A stretch of 64,000 bases of DNA, taken from positions 224,642 to 288,641 of the forward strand of contig JAHBYA010000001.1 in NCBI GenBank assembly GCA_019636195.1. Direction: 5' to 3'. Positions 9,501-23,013 of the stretch are shown piece by piece; position 1 is the stretch's first letter; every line of letters starts with the position of its first letter. A program made the translations under genes and the position numbers. This stretch comes from Planctomycetota bacterium. GTDB lineage: Bacteria; Planctomycetota; UBA8742; UBA2392. The notes beneath the pieces were generated by a model. The model searched no databases. It worked only from the letters and a program-made list of their open reading frames with translations, and was not told where the DNA came from.

Positions 9501-10325
9501 CGGCCGCACCGGCAGTGCTTCCATTTCGGCGACGCTGGCAAATCGCGAATCAGCCACGAGGTACACGTCGCGCTCGTGCCGCTGGTTGGGACCGGCGCCT
9601 TCCTCGACGGTGGTCTTGCCGGCAGGTGCCCGAAAGTTGTCGCCGCGCAGCCGCTGCAACAGGTCCGCGATATCAACGCCGTATGCCCGCACCTTTTCAG
9701 GGTCGAGGTCAACGGCAATGAACTTTCGATATGTGCCGAAAAAGTTGACGCTGGCGATGCCGTCGATCGACTCAAGGTGCGGCTGGATCACCTGCTCAAG
9801 CTTGATGTGCGGGTCTTCGGCGCTGTCTTCCCATGAAAAATTGACGAAAGCCACGGGCCACGAGCCGCTGTCCGCACGCCAGCGTCGCACCTGGATGCGC
9901 CCGGTGGTGTCAGGCAGGCGGGTGCTTGCGCGTTCGCAGGCGGCCCACACCTCGGCGTAGGCTTCGTCCATGTTGCGGTCGGGGTCAAACTCAAGGTTGA
10001 ACCGCGCCCCGGAACTTGAGGACGTCGCCGTAAGCTCTGTGATGCCGGCTATCGTCGAAAGCTCGCCCTCAATGATCAGCGTCAGTTCGCGCTCAACCAC
10101 CAGCGGCGAAACCGTGCCGCCCGCCCGGTTGTAGTCAACGCTGACACTCAGGCTCTTGTGCTCTATGCCGGCTGGGATCATTTCCAGCGGCATCAGCCGC
10201 ATGCTGATCAGCCCCAGCACAGCCACCGTCACCAGCAGCACCGCCACGGTGATGGGCCGACGCGCAAAGAACGCCAGGATCGGGTGGCGCTGCTGTGCAA
10301 GCTCAGGGGTGAACAGTTCGGCCAT
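6591..10325 (-). CDS. RND-family efflux transporter with inserted PDZ domain
   Basis: Inner-membrane proton-driven exporter of the HAE-RND (AcrB/MexB-like) family, 1244 residues. The first transmembrane helix is about residues 25-45; the TM4 region contains the GMLLDNSIVV motif with Asp435, the usual proton-relay helix, though only one Asp is present where AcrB has two. The second periplasmic part carries an extra segment, about residues 657-728 (ITGIAPGSAAERGRFKVGD, then ILRYNGRPIES), that reads as a PDZ domain; this is not part of standard RND pumps. GGGAG precedes the ATG. No membrane-fusion protein or TolC-like gene is adjacent, so it is an orphan subunit here. The substrate cannot be predicted. 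Confidence 0.88.
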   Translation of the reverse strand: MAELFTPELAQQRHPILAFFARRPITVAVLLVTVAVLGLISMRLMPLEMIPAGIEHKSLSVSVDYNRAGGTVSPLVVERELTLIIEGELSTIAGITELTATSSSSGARFNLEFDPDRNMDEAYAEVWAACERASTRLPDTTGRIQVRRWRADSGSWPVAFVNFSWEDSAEDPHIKLEQVIQPHLESIDGIASVNFFGTYRKFIAVDLDPEKVRAYGVDIADLLQRLRGDNFRAPAGKTTVEEGAGPNQRHERDVYLVADSRFASVAEMEALPVRPGLALADITRHGVMDGKAHNGVYETYSVSTYVRVNRNRGATAMLFKTGESNTVVVGDRIDQGLKSLHARPEMQGFTSRVAWNQGNQIKESIENLLWTLFWGGVLAFIVMLVFLKSWRLSLMIALSIPLSMTMALAVMFFFDQTINLLVLMGFTLAAGMLLDNSIVVAENVYRRNMLGEQPYAAAVRGAGEVGLALVLATSTTVIVFITVVFMLENRTLSFFMGKIGMPVCLSIGFSILLAIGVIPMTMFGTGLLRADKSSMVRKWFVGLRTKLGAGMDKPLPAPLIAAPLLVLWEMFALVLGRNERGLPGSPIVDALARWYELAVRRMMPARWLIALAVLLVTFGGVIALQSSSEQTDQNQGNRDSIQLRIGFDGGTDIMVSKHALQITGIAPGSAAERGRFKVGDFILRYNGRPIESPEDLKRLEQAGNGAALVPVLVARGKLSGTLGIEPGPSGIVGMMADTEPLRDAIWQTYVFDVEDILLGREDAAEKREAATQQGMDPAQAKLLFGRTPDEAQQDFGIQTMTVSFSSGRAQFWIYLHPDRVGESNDIYKRMIAALPERAGVDIRGEFSGSTSSEVSVRISGPDTERLLALADEVIVRLSGIEGLEGLRVDTEEGIDEVTLAVDRQRAAAFGIEPNALSQVMGFQLSGTTLRDYQRNEVMLPLRVRFAPPEDQSGNPRDPGLSDVAETRLAGAGGSSVAAKAVTSTSGLARPQVGEVRRINRKTSLRVVGTTSTEDLQRIESQVRAAMMGVKFPAGYSQELGGRFGRFGQQFTDLWKSLLWAAVLVFLVMCFLFESVLKPLCILFASIPGAMLGGFGLLYVSSTPVDGITMLGLLVLVGVVVNNGIVLVDLINRLRAEGIPRTAAVEVASRQRLRPIILTSLTTAFGLIPMALGDAKFVGMPYYPMGRMVLGGILVSMLYTLVLVPLIYTILDDIGETVKGWFAILFARRAKGGSSEAPPAPASAD

Positions 10326-10451
10326 TTCTCCCTTTTATACGGACGTAACCGGGAAAAGAGAGGGTCCGAAGCCCCTGCGGCACACCCGCAACCCCAAACA
10401 TTCATCAAGATTACAGCCGGCAAGTGCCGATCATTCCCCGGACGGTGCGCG

Positions 10452-10814
10452 ATGAAGAAGATCTATTTCCTTACCCAGCCCGAAGCGACCTCGACCCACA
10501 GCGCCAAGTGGCGCAACCGGTTGCGCAACACCTACAAGTCAACCGACGCAATGCGGGACATCATTGACTGGACCGCGGAAGGGCGCGAGTTTTACGTGGC
10601 GATCGTCATTCACAGCAGCGGCGAGCGCCGCGTGTTTCACATGAATCCGCCCGGCAGCCCCGAAATCTGCACCGACTTCGCCACGCGCAAGCCGGTCTTG
10701 AACGTGCTGGACCAGATCCTGCGGCTGTGCGCGAACAACCAGGACATCGACATCTGCCTGCTTGAGCGCAAGCGCGGGGGCAGCCCTTCCGGCGGCCCGC
10801 CCAGTGCGGCATAG
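10452..10814 (+). CDS. conserved-looking small protein of unknown function
   Basis: A 120-residue protein not recognised. It starts MKKIYFLTQPEAT, then a basic stretch with many Arg/Lys, a beta-rich middle (FYVAIVIHSSGERRVFHM) and a helical segment (VLNVLDQILRLCANNQDIDICLLER) ending in a Gly/Ser/Pro tail. There is no signal peptide or membrane segment. It begins 126 bases from the divergent RND gene and ends 9 bases before the SRPBCC gene, so the two probably share a transcript. The ATG at 10452 is preferred because the frame upstream lies in the RND promoter region. Codon use matches the neighbours. Confidence 0.65.
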   Translation: MKKIYFLTQPEATSTHSAKWRNRLRNTYKSTDAMRDIIDWTAEGREFYVAIVIHSSGERRVFHMNPPGSPEICTDFATRKPVLNVLDQILRLCANNQDIDICLLERKRGGSPSGGPPSAA

Positions 10815-10823
10815 TCGCCGGCC

Positions 10824-11348
10824 ATGCCGCGTCAAATCACTACCGAGGTTTTGATTCATGCACCGCCCGCGCAAGTCTGGGGCATGCTGACCGACTTCAA
10901 TGCTCTGGGAGACTGGGCGCCGTTTTTCGAGAGCATTGCGGGCAACCTTGACGTCGGCAGCAGGCTGGTCGTCAAGTTCCGCAACGGTATGACGGCGCGC
11001 CCCGTAATCACTGAGTTTGTCCCCGGCGCCGTGCTGGAATGGCGCGGGAAGCTGGCCTTCCGCTGGCTGGTTGACGCGTGCCATCGCTTTGCATTGGTGC
11101 CCGAGGGCAACGCCACACGCCTGCTGCACACCGAAGAGTTCAAGGGGATTCTGGTGCCGCTCCTTGGCGGTATGTTGCGCAAAACCAAACACGAGTTTGA
11201 AGCCTTCAACCTCGCGCTGAAAGCGCGCGCTGAGTCATTGCAGCAGCGAGGTAAGGGTTCAGTTTGCCCAATTGGCATCCACCCCCGGAGCTTTCCGACA
11301 CACCTCACTCTCGGCTGGAAAAGTTTTTTCACTTGCCAGGTCATATAA
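10824..11348 (+). CDS. SRPBCC (START/AHSA1-like) family protein
   Basis: A 174-residue protein with the helix-grip signature of the SRPBCC superfamily: ITTEVLIHAPPAQVWGMLTDF at the start, the GxWAPF motif, the central strand pair ending FVPGAVLEWRGKL, and the long C-terminal helix (GMLRKTKHEFEAFNLALK). Members bind hydrophobic ligands or act as lipid/polyketide binding proteins; the ligand is unknown. The last 30 residues after the helix look unstructured. It is likely co-transcribed with the preceding 120-residue gene (9-bp gap). An 8-bp inverted repeat immediately follows the stop codon. Confidence 0.8.
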   Translation: MPRQITTEVLIHAPPAQVWGMLTDFNALGDWAPFFESIAGNLDVGSRLVVKFRNGMTARPVITEFVPGAVLEWRGKLAFRWLVDACHRFALVPEGNATRLLHTEEFKGILVPLLGGMLRKTKHEFEAFNLALKARAESLQQRGKGSVCPIGIHPRSFPTHLTLGWKSFFTCQVI

Positions 11349-11368
11349 CGGCATGATATGTCATGCCG
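11349..11368. promoter_or_regulatory. 8-bp palindrome in the 280-bp gap before the Rrf2 gene
   Basis: CGGCATGA and TCATGCCG flank a TATG spacer, starting one base after the stop codon of the SRPBCC gene. The gap 11349-11628 otherwise has no gene. The palindrome could be a weak terminator hairpin (no T-tract follows) or a repressor site; its distance from the Rrf2 start (about 260 bases) makes a proximal operator unlikely. Confidence 0.35.
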
Positions 11369-12071
11369 TGATGCAATTTCACTCTTCAAGCGCAATTGAA
11401 TTCAGGACCGCGGCGCGTCCGCTTGCCCGTGCTGTTGCACTCAGGCTTCGACACCAACGAGCCCGCGCAAACCGGAGTTTGCTAGTCCACTTCTCCAATC
11501 TCGATCCTGTTCTAAACAGCCGTTCAGTCGCACTTTGCCTCTTGCCCAATACATTCACCCGCAATAGGTTCTGGCCCTGTTCAGGACCACAACAGTCATC
11601 TTTGACCGGTTTGGTCGGGCGGGCGGACATGATCATTACCAGCAAATCCGATTACGGCTTGCGGGCAGCCTTGCACCTTGCGCGTACGCCGGGCCGTGTT
11701 CGCCTGCGTGAAATCGCCCTTGAGCAGCACATCCCCGCCGCCGTCTGCGCCCAGATCATGCGCAAGCTGGTCGGCGCACACATTGTCAGCAGCCTCGCGG
11801 GTCCAGCCGGCGGGTACATGCTGGCCCGTGAAGCCGAGAAGATCAGCATTGCCAGCATCCTTGCGGCATCAGACCGCGATATCTGCGTGTTCCGGTGCCT
11901 GGATGACGGTTGTGACTGTGAGCTGTCCGGGCGGTGCGCATTCCAGACAGTGTTGCAGGGTTTCGGGCGCGAGATTGCCAGTCGCCTGGAAAGCATGTCG
12001 CTGGCGGATTTGCGCGACAAACAAAACACCTTTGATGACCTCATGCCATCCATCCACGGAAAGGGAAGCGG

Positions 12072-15491
<3,420 letters not shown>

Positions 15492-15589
15492 CGGCAGGGC
15501 GGCTCTCCCGGGCGCCGTGTCCCGGGGCAGCCGCAACAGTACACGGCAAAGCAGCAAGCAACCCGGAACGCAGAACCCGGAATTGAAAC

Positions 15590-16882
15590 GTGGACAAGGC
15601 AACGACAGCGGCGGTTCTCGGCACCATCCTCGGCTTGGCCGCGGGTGTGGCCGGCATGCTTGCCTTCGGGCCGCGTGACGAAGGCCGCAGCGAAGAGCAT
15701 GAACACCGCATTGCAACTCTCGACACTGACCTGAAAAAGCAGCAGCAGGAAAGTGAAGACCTGCGCCGGCAACTGGCGGCCGCAAACCGCAAGGCCGAGT
15801 CCGCCAGCAACTTCGCCAGCGAACTTGACCGCGCCGCCCGGGAAAAGGCCGACGCGCAGCAGCGCGCCGAGGCCTTGAAAAAGGAACTCGACGACCTGAA
15901 AGGCCGCAGCGCCGAAGACCAGCGCCAGAACGCCGCCCGCATCGCCGAGCTTGAGCGCATCCTGTCCGAGCACGACATCACCGAACACCTGACCGACGAA
16001 GTTGTGGCCGAGCGCATGAAGAACCTGGAGGCGGACTTCAACACTGCCTTCGGCGGCCGCAACAAAAAGAACGCCATGGAAGCGCTGTGGGCCATGCAGG
16101 CGTTGGGCCCGCGTGCCTACGACAAGTCGATTGAGCTTTGGCGCAAAGTAGCCGAAGACTTCGGCCTGAACCCGTTCGGACAGGGGCCCAACACGTTGGG
16201 GCTGCAGTTTCAGGACTATGTGTCGCTGATCTCAAGCTGGGGGCTGGTGCACACGGCGCTGACCGATCCCGAAATGGCGGCTGATTTCCGCATTGCCGCC
16301 CTGTACGCCGCGCCGTGGTGGGCAAACCAGGACCCAGCCGAGCGCGCCCGGCTCGTAGGCGGCGTGCTGCTGCGCAGCAGCGGCTATGAAAGCCGTGTAG
16401 CCCTGGAAGCCCTGCGCGACATCGACAGCCCCGAAAGCGTGCGCTACCTGATCGATTATCTGGCCCAAAACCGCGACAACCCCGCGGGGCGCAAGCAGGC
16501 CATCGACGTGCTGGCAGGCAAGGCGACGCCAGAGGCCATGGCGGCGATTGAAGACGCGGCCAAGCACGATGTTGATGAGTCGGTGCGCGCGCACGCGCAG
16601 GCTGCGCTGGAGTCCGCAAAGGTCAGCATTGCCGGCCTGCGCATCACCAGTGTCGGCGCTGACAGCCAGGCCGCGCTGGCTGGCATCAAGGTCGGCGACA
16701 TCATGACGCACTACAACGGGGTCAGGGTTAAGACGATCGCCGAGATCATTGCCGCTCGCGACGCGGCCGAGCCGGGCCAGAGCGTAAAGGTAATCGTGCG
16801 CCGCGGTAGTAAAGACCTGACGCTGACACTGGCGCCGGGCCCGATCGGGATCAACGGAGTAGCAGTGGCGCCAAAAGAGTAA
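15590..16882 (+). CDS. coiled-coil, HEAT-like and PDZ domain protein
   Basis: A 430-residue protein starting at GTG 15590. The N-terminus has a hydrophobic segment (about 5-27, AAVLGTILGLAAGVAGMLAF) followed by a charged coiled coil (about 40-130), so it is probably anchored in the inner membrane and projects outward. The middle (about 150-340) is helical with HEAT-like repeats (ALEALRDIDSPESVRYLIDYL). The C-terminus (about 350-425) is a PDZ domain (SQAALAGIKVGDIMTHYNGVRV). No protease motif is present. It lies between the two halves of the activase/dehydratase pair, about 100 bases from each, on the same strand. The role is unknown; a scaffold or chaperone function is only a guess. Confidence 0.7.
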   Translation: MDKATTAAVLGTILGLAAGVAGMLAFGPRDEGRSEEHEHRIATLDTDLKKQQQESEDLRRQLAAANRKAESASNFASELDRAAREKADAQQRAEALKKELDDLKGRSAEDQRQNAARIAELERILSEHDITEHLTDEVVAERMKNLEADFNTAFGGRNKKNAMEALWAMQALGPRAYDKSIELWRKVAEDFGLNPFGQGPNTLGLQFQDYVSLISSWGLVHTALTDPEMAADFRIAALYAAPWWANQDPAERARLVGGVLLRSSGYESRVALEALRDIDSPESVRYLIDYLAQNRDNPAGRKQAIDVLAGKATPEAMAAIEDAAKHDVDESVRAHAQAALESAKVSIAGLRITSVGADSQAALAGIKVGDIMTHYNGVRVKTIAEIIAARDAAEPGQSVKVIVRRGSKDLTLTLAPGPIGINGVAVAPKE

Positions 16883-16992
16883 GGCCGCAACACCAGAACA
16901 ATTCGCCCGAAGCGCAAGCAAGGGCAAACGACAGGCAGGGAGCGGGCAGAAAGAACTGAATAGAACTCGAACCTTACACGGAAAGGTCCGTC

Positions 16993-18909
<1,917 letters not shown>

Positions 18910-18928
18910 TCAGTGCCGACAGAAAGGG

Positions 18929-18950
18929 GCCCCGACCGTTCGGTCGGGGC
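18929..18950. terminator. bidirectional intrinsic terminator
   Basis: A perfect 9-bp GC-rich stem (GCCCCGACC / GGTCGGGGC) around a GTTC loop is followed on the plus strand by TCTTTACTTTT, and preceded by AGAAA, which gives a short T-tract when read on the minus strand. It separates the convergent genes ending at 18909 and 18954. Confidence 0.85.
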
Positions 18951-18953
18951 TCT

Positions 18954-19937
18954 TTACTTTTCCACTACCGCGTTGGGGTCCACGCTGCGTTCGCTCGATT
19001 GTTCGGCAGTCGCCGGCTGCCCCGCCGGCATGCGCACAACTCCGGTCGCCAGCAGCACGGCAAAGGTCACAGCCAGCACAGCCAGACCCAGCGCAAAGCC
19101 GGTGAGCGCCGTCTGGCGCCGCGCGTTGCGCCGGAAGTGCTCTTCAATGCGATTGAACTGGCGGCCCTGCTCATGTTGCAGTCGCTCCCAGCGCTCGGCT
19201 GACTCGCGCGAAACGGCTACCTGGTGGCGGTGCTGGCTCTGGCGGGCCATTTCGCTGCTTTTGACCGCAAGTGCAGACTGCTTCAACTGCGCCTTCTGCA
19301 GCTTGGTCAGCTCATCGACGGCACCCTTGAACTCGCCATTGCCTGCGGCCAGTGTCTCGACCATGACCTTGACCTGGTCGCCCTGCTCTTTGGCGGCTTT
19401 GTTGCCTTCTTCCAGTTGTTTCGTCAGCTCGTTGATCGCCCACATCTGTTTGCGGGCTGTTTCAGGCAGGTTGGCTGCGGCTTCCATAAACTGTGGCAGC
19501 GGTTTCATTGCTTCCACGAACTGGCGGTTGGCCTCGGTCTGCTCATCCAGCGCCAGCTTCATGGCGCAAAGGGCGTTGGTCTGTTCCTGTGTGTCGGGCA
19601 GTACTTCCTTTATGGTCTGGGGCAGGCTGCTCAATGCCTCAATCAATTTGGCCTGGCCCATGCTTTGGGCGTGCAGGCGCTGGCCCAGCACCCGAATGTG
19701 GCTGGCCAGGTCGCCCAGGCCGTTCTTGATTTCAACGACGGCCATTGTCCGGGCCGACATGGCGGCCGGTTCAACCGGCGCCAAAAGGCGGCTGTTCAAC
19801 ATGGCGACATCACGCACAGAAACGTCCGTTGCTTCCTCAATGACCAGTGGGTTGAGCTCGGGGTCATCGCTGGGCAACTGGTACTCCGCCACAGTCGCGG
19901 GTTTGCGTCGAAACAGACGGGTGATCATCTTAAGCAT
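18954..19937 (-). CDS. coiled-coil protein with one C-terminal membrane helix
   Basis: A 327-residue protein of unknown function. It starts MLKMITRLFRRKP at 19937, preceded by AGGAAA; a longer reading from 20078 would run into the nuoD promoter region and is rejected. Residues about 90-265 are strongly helical and rich in Gln, Glu and Lys (EQTEANRQFVEAMK, EEGNKAAKEQGDQVK), resembling a long coiled coil. A hydrophobic segment near residues 280-305 (LTGFALGLAVLAVTFAVLLA) is a single membrane helix, with a short polar tail after it, so most of the protein is probably cytoplasmic. It is divergent from nuoD (143-bp gap) and convergent with the dehydratase-like gene. Confidence 0.7.
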   Translation of the reverse strand: MLKMITRLFRRKPATVAEYQLPSDDPELNPLVIEEATDVSVRDVAMLNSRLLAPVEPAAMSARTMAVVEIKNGLGDLASHIRVLGQRLHAQSMGQAKLIEALSSLPQTIKEVLPDTQEQTNALCAMKLALDEQTEANRQFVEAMKPLPQFMEAAANLPETARKQMWAINELTKQLEEGNKAAKEQGDQVKVMVETLAAGNGEFKGAVDELTKLQKAQLKQSALAVKSSEMARQSQHRHQVAVSRESAERWERLQHEQGRQFNRIEEHFRRNARRQTALTGFALGLAVLAVTFAVLLATGVVRMPAGQPATAEQSSERSVDPNAVVEK

Positions 19938-20080
19938 GGCGGTTTCCTGTTGGTGGTGGCTGCGCAAGGCGCGCAAGGGGTTGATCGGAAATCCCTTGGG
20001 CGGTTTTTGAGTTTTTTCCGGGCGACCAAACCCGCTTTTCCTGCGCAGGGCGCAAGCTAGACTCCGCGCCAGAGGCAACC

Positions 20081-21304
20081 ATGGCTGAAATCATTGAGCG
20101 CCCGGACCTGGATGCGGGCGAAGACATCACGACGCGGACCCTGAACATCAACTTCGGGCCGCAGCACCCCGCCACCCACGGCACCCTGCGCGTGAAAATG
20201 GAGCTGCTGGGCGAGAACGTGATGAAGGCCGACCCCGAGATCGGCTTTCTGCACACGGGTTTCGAGAAACTGGGCGAATACCACACCTTCAACCAGTTTG
20301 TCTGCACCACCGACCGCATGAATTACATGAGCCCCTTGTGCAACAACTTCGGGTTCGTGTACGCGATTGAAGAGCTGCTGGAGATTGAAACCACACCGCG
20401 CTGCCAGCACCTGCGCGTGATCCTGTGCGAACTTACGCGCATCGCCGACCACGTAATCTGCTGCGGCCTGCAAGCCATGGACCTTGGCGCGTTTACCGTG
20501 CTGCTATGGAGCTTCATTGAGCGCGAAAAACTCTACGACCTGTTTGAGATGGTCACGGGCGCGCGCCTTACCACCAGCTTTGCCCGCGTCGGCGGCATGA
20601 TGCAGGACGTGCCGCCCGAGTTTGTGCCGCGCTGCCGCAAGTTCATCCGCGAGTTTCCGCTGGCGCTGAAAGAAATCGACAAGATGCTTTCGCGCAACCG
20701 CATTTTTCTGGACCGCACGTGCGGCATTGCCGCCGTCAACGGCCCCGACGCCATCAGCTACGGCCTTTCGGGCCCGTGCCTGCGCGGCGCGGGCGTGGCC
20801 TACGACGTGCGCCGCGCGCGCCCGTACTGGGTGTACGACGAACTTGACTTTGAAGTCGTCACCCGCGACGAAGGCGACGTGTACGCACGCTACAAGGTGC
20901 GCCTGGACGAAATGCGCGAAAGCGTAAAGATCATCAGCCAGGCGCTGGACCGCCTGCCCGGCGGGCCCGTGAACATCGACGACTGGAAGATCGTGCTGCC
21001 CGAAAAAGCGGCTGTTTACACCCAGATGGAAAGCCTGATCACGCACTTCAAGCTGATCATGAAGGGCCACGGCCTGAAGACGCCCAAGCGCGGCAAGATT
21101 TACAGCGCAACCGAGACCCCGAACGGCGAGCTGGGCTGGTACATCGAAACCGACGGCACCGCGGTCGGATACCGCGTGCGCTGCCGCCCGCCCAGCTATC
21201 ACAATTACTCCGCCATGCCGCAGATGGTGCGCGGGGGCTACCTTGCGGACGTGGTGGCTTGCCTGAGCTCACTGAACGTAATCGCCGGCGAACTGGACCG
21301 CTAG
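20081..21304 (+). CDS. nuoD: NADH-quinone oxidoreductase subunit D
   Basis: A 407-residue 49-kDa-type subunit of respiratory complex I, located in the peripheral arm and lining the quinone site. The family N-terminal signature NFGPQHPATHG and the HTGFEKLGE block are present, as is the C-terminal RCRPPSYHNYSAMP, GGYLADVVA and GELDR ending. The length is normal for a stand-alone NuoD (not fused to NuoC). AGAGG precedes the ATG. nuoE follows after 9 bases, but nuoC, nuoF and the membrane-arm genes are not beside them in this window, so complex I genes are dispersed in this organism. Confidence 0.97.
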   Translation: MAEIIERPDLDAGEDITTRTLNINFGPQHPATHGTLRVKMELLGENVMKADPEIGFLHTGFEKLGEYHTFNQFVCTTDRMNYMSPLCNNFGFVYAIEELLEIETTPRCQHLRVILCELTRIADHVICCGLQAMDLGAFTVLLWSFIEREKLYDLFEMVTGARLTTSFARVGGMMQDVPPEFVPRCRKFIREFPLALKEIDKMLSRNRIFLDRTCGIAAVNGPDAISYGLSGPCLRGAGVAYDVRRARPYWVYDELDFEVVTRDEGDVYARYKVRLDEMRESVKIISQALDRLPGGPVNIDDWKIVLPEKAAVYTQMESLITHFKLIMKGHGLKTPKRGKIYSATETPNGELGWYIETDGTAVGYRVRCRPPSYHNYSAMPQMVRGGYLADVVACLSSLNVIAGELDR

Positions 21305-21313
21305 AAGGCCAAC

Positions 21314-21832
21314 ATGACAACCCAGACCAACACCACGCTGAAGCCCGAAACCATCGACGCGATCAAGCTGCTGACCAGGCGCTTTCCCAAGCCAGACGGC
21401 GCCCTGCTGACCGCGCTGCGCATTGCCGAGCGCGAAGTCGGCTTTGTCAATCCGCACGTCTGTGAGCAGGTGGCGGTCGCAATCGGCATGCCGCCCGCCA
21501 AGGTCTGGGGCACGGTCAGTTTCTACACCACTTTCCGCAAGGAAACCGACGGCAAGCACGTCGTTTACATCTGCGCGACGCTGCCCTGCGCCCTGCGCGG
21601 CTCTGAAAACGTGTTCGACTACGTCTCCGACAAGCTGGGCGTGAAGAAAGGCCAGACCACGCCGGACGGCCTGTTTACCCTGCACAAGGCCGAGTGCCTT
21701 GGCAGCTGCAACACCGCGCCGTGCATGCAGGTAAACGACGACTACTACGAAAACCTGACCTTCGAGAAGATCGACCAGATCTTCGACGACCTGCGCAACG
21801 GCAAGTCACCTGCCCGCCACGTCACGACCTGA
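21314..21832 (+). CDS. nuoE: NADH-quinone oxidoreductase subunit E (24-kDa type)
   Basis: A 172-residue thioredoxin-fold [2Fe-2S] subunit of the NADH dehydrogenase module. The four cluster ligands are visible as CATLPC (C-x4-C) and CLGSC (C-x3-C), separated by about 40 residues. The N-terminal helical part contains LTRRFPKPDGALLTAL and the KVWGTVSFYT segment typical of NuoE. It is translationally close to nuoD (9-bp gap) and is followed after 19 bases by a membrane protein of unknown function. NuoF, its usual partner, is not in the window. Confidence 0.96.
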   Translation: MTTQTNTTLKPETIDAIKLLTRRFPKPDGALLTALRIAEREVGFVNPHVCEQVAVAIGMPPAKVWGTVSFYTTFRKETDGKHVVYICATLPCALRGSENVFDYVSDKLGVKKGQTTPDGLFTLHKAECLGSCNTAPCMQVNDDYYENLTFEKIDQIFDDLRNGKSPARHVTT

Positions 21833-21851
21833 CGTTTGCTAACATGCCCGC

Positions 21852-22514
21852 ATGACCCTGCGCTCTGCTGCCCGCAGCGCCCGCGCCCGCAAACGCGCCT
21901 TTGACAAGCTCGTCAAGGCATTTGCCTGGTACACCGGCTGGTTCGGCATGGCCCTGCTGGCGCTGTGCGGCCTGCTGTGGCTGATCGGGCCTGAGCATGT
22001 CGACGGCATGCTGGGACTGCGGGCAGCCCACATGCCGCTTTACACCATGACGGCGCTGATTGCCGCCAGCCTGCTGGGCTGGTGGTACATCAACAAGGGC
22101 GAAGACCGCATCAAGCAGCACATCGGGCGCACAGCCGGCCTGGTGCTGTTCGTCATCCTGCCGCTGGCGTGCATGGCGGCGGGCCTGCTTCAGGCTCACG
22201 TCGCGGACTCAACCGGCTGGCATCCCCCGGGGCATCCCTTCTGGCTGATCGTCCGGTGGTACCCGCCGCTGCTGGTGATGGTCAGCGCGGCTGTGTTTCT
22301 GGGCTGGAAGGCCAAACCGCGCAGATATGTGTATCTGGACCGCGCCCTGGGCTATGCCCTGCTGTTCACGCCCTACGCGCTGCTGTTCGCGTACCTGGCG
22401 CTGGGGGTGTACCTGGGCTGGATAGATGATGCCCTGCACCAGACGCTTGCGTCAGCGGGCGGATACGCGCTGGTGCTGCAACTGGTGTTCGCGTACTTCA
22501 TTGGCGGCGACTAG
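21852..22514 (+). CDS. polytopic membrane protein of unknown function
   Basis: A 220-residue membrane protein, not recognised. After a basic N-terminus (ARSARARKRAFDK) there are about six hydrophobic segments (roughly 25-50, 62-80, 95-115, 130-150, 165-190 and 200-218). The basic start implies a cytoplasmic N-terminus. A loop rich in His and Pro (TGWHPPGHPFW) lies between helices 3 and 4. It starts 19 bases after nuoE on the same strand and may be co-transcribed, but nothing in it resembles a known complex I subunit. A short inverted repeat (CGCTGG / CCAGCG) follows its stop codon. Confidence 0.7.
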   Translation: MTLRSAARSARARKRAFDKLVKAFAWYTGWFGMALLALCGLLWLIGPEHVDGMLGLRAAHMPLYTMTALIAASLLGWWYINKGEDRIKQHIGRTAGLVLFVILPLACMAAGLLQAHVADSTGWHPPGHPFWLIVRWYPPLLVMVSAAVFLGWKAKPRRYVYLDRALGYALLFTPYALLFAYLALGVYLGWIDDALHQTLASAGGYALVLQLVFAYFIGGD

Positions 22515-22602
22515 GCAATTCGCTGGAAAATGCCAGCGCTTGCCGCCCCTTGTGCGTATCATGGGCAGCGGTCTTAATCGTGCATAACAAGGAGCCTGTG
22601 CC

Positions 22603-23013
22603 ATGCCGCAACGCAAGAATCGCCGGGGTTTTACGCTGGTTGAGCTGATGGTTGTGATCGTCATCCTCGGCATCATTGCCACGATGGGGTTTGTGTTCCT
22701 GATGGACAAACCCGACGACGCCAAGTGGGATACCGCCCACAGCACCATGGCAGAAATCCAGAAGGCCCTGAACATGTACAAGCTGAACGAGACTTCAGCC
22801 GACTACCCCGACAGCCTGGACGCCCTGAACAACCAGAAGTACTTCCCCAACGGCGTGCCAAAGGACCCGTTTACGAAGACTGACTTCATCTATGAACGCA
22901 CAGAGTCCGGCTTCCGCCTGATCTGCCTGGGCAAAGACCAGGCAGAAGGCGGCGAAGCCAAGCCCAACAAGGACATTGTCTTCAACGAGGCCGGCCTCGT
23001 AGGCGATCGCTGA
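22603..23013 (+). CDS. gspG: type II secretion major pseudopilin GspG
   Basis: A 136-residue pseudopilin. The prepilin site is RRG/FTLVEL with cleavage after Gly9, N-methylated Phe10 and Glu at mature position 5. The hydrophobic helix (VVIVILGIIATMGFVF) and the GspG-type C-terminal region (DYPDSLDALNNQKYFPNGVPKDPFTK) are clear. AAGGAG precedes the start. It is exported and assembled into the pseudopilus by a GspE/F/D machine not present in the window. It is the first of four genes with overlapping ends (G-H-I-J order), so the four pseudopilins are made together. Confidence 0.93.
   Translation: MPQRKNRRGFTLVELMVVIVILGIIATMGFVFLMDKPDDAKWDTAHSTMAEIQKALNMYKLNETSADYPDSLDALNNQKYFPNGVPKDPFTKTDFIYERTESGFRLICLGKDQAEGGEAKPNKDIVFNEAGLVGDR

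Noticed and set aside
8451..9836. Plus-strand open frame (461 codons), His/Gln/Arg-rich
   Set aside because: Antisense to the RND transporter; composition is typical of a shadow frame.
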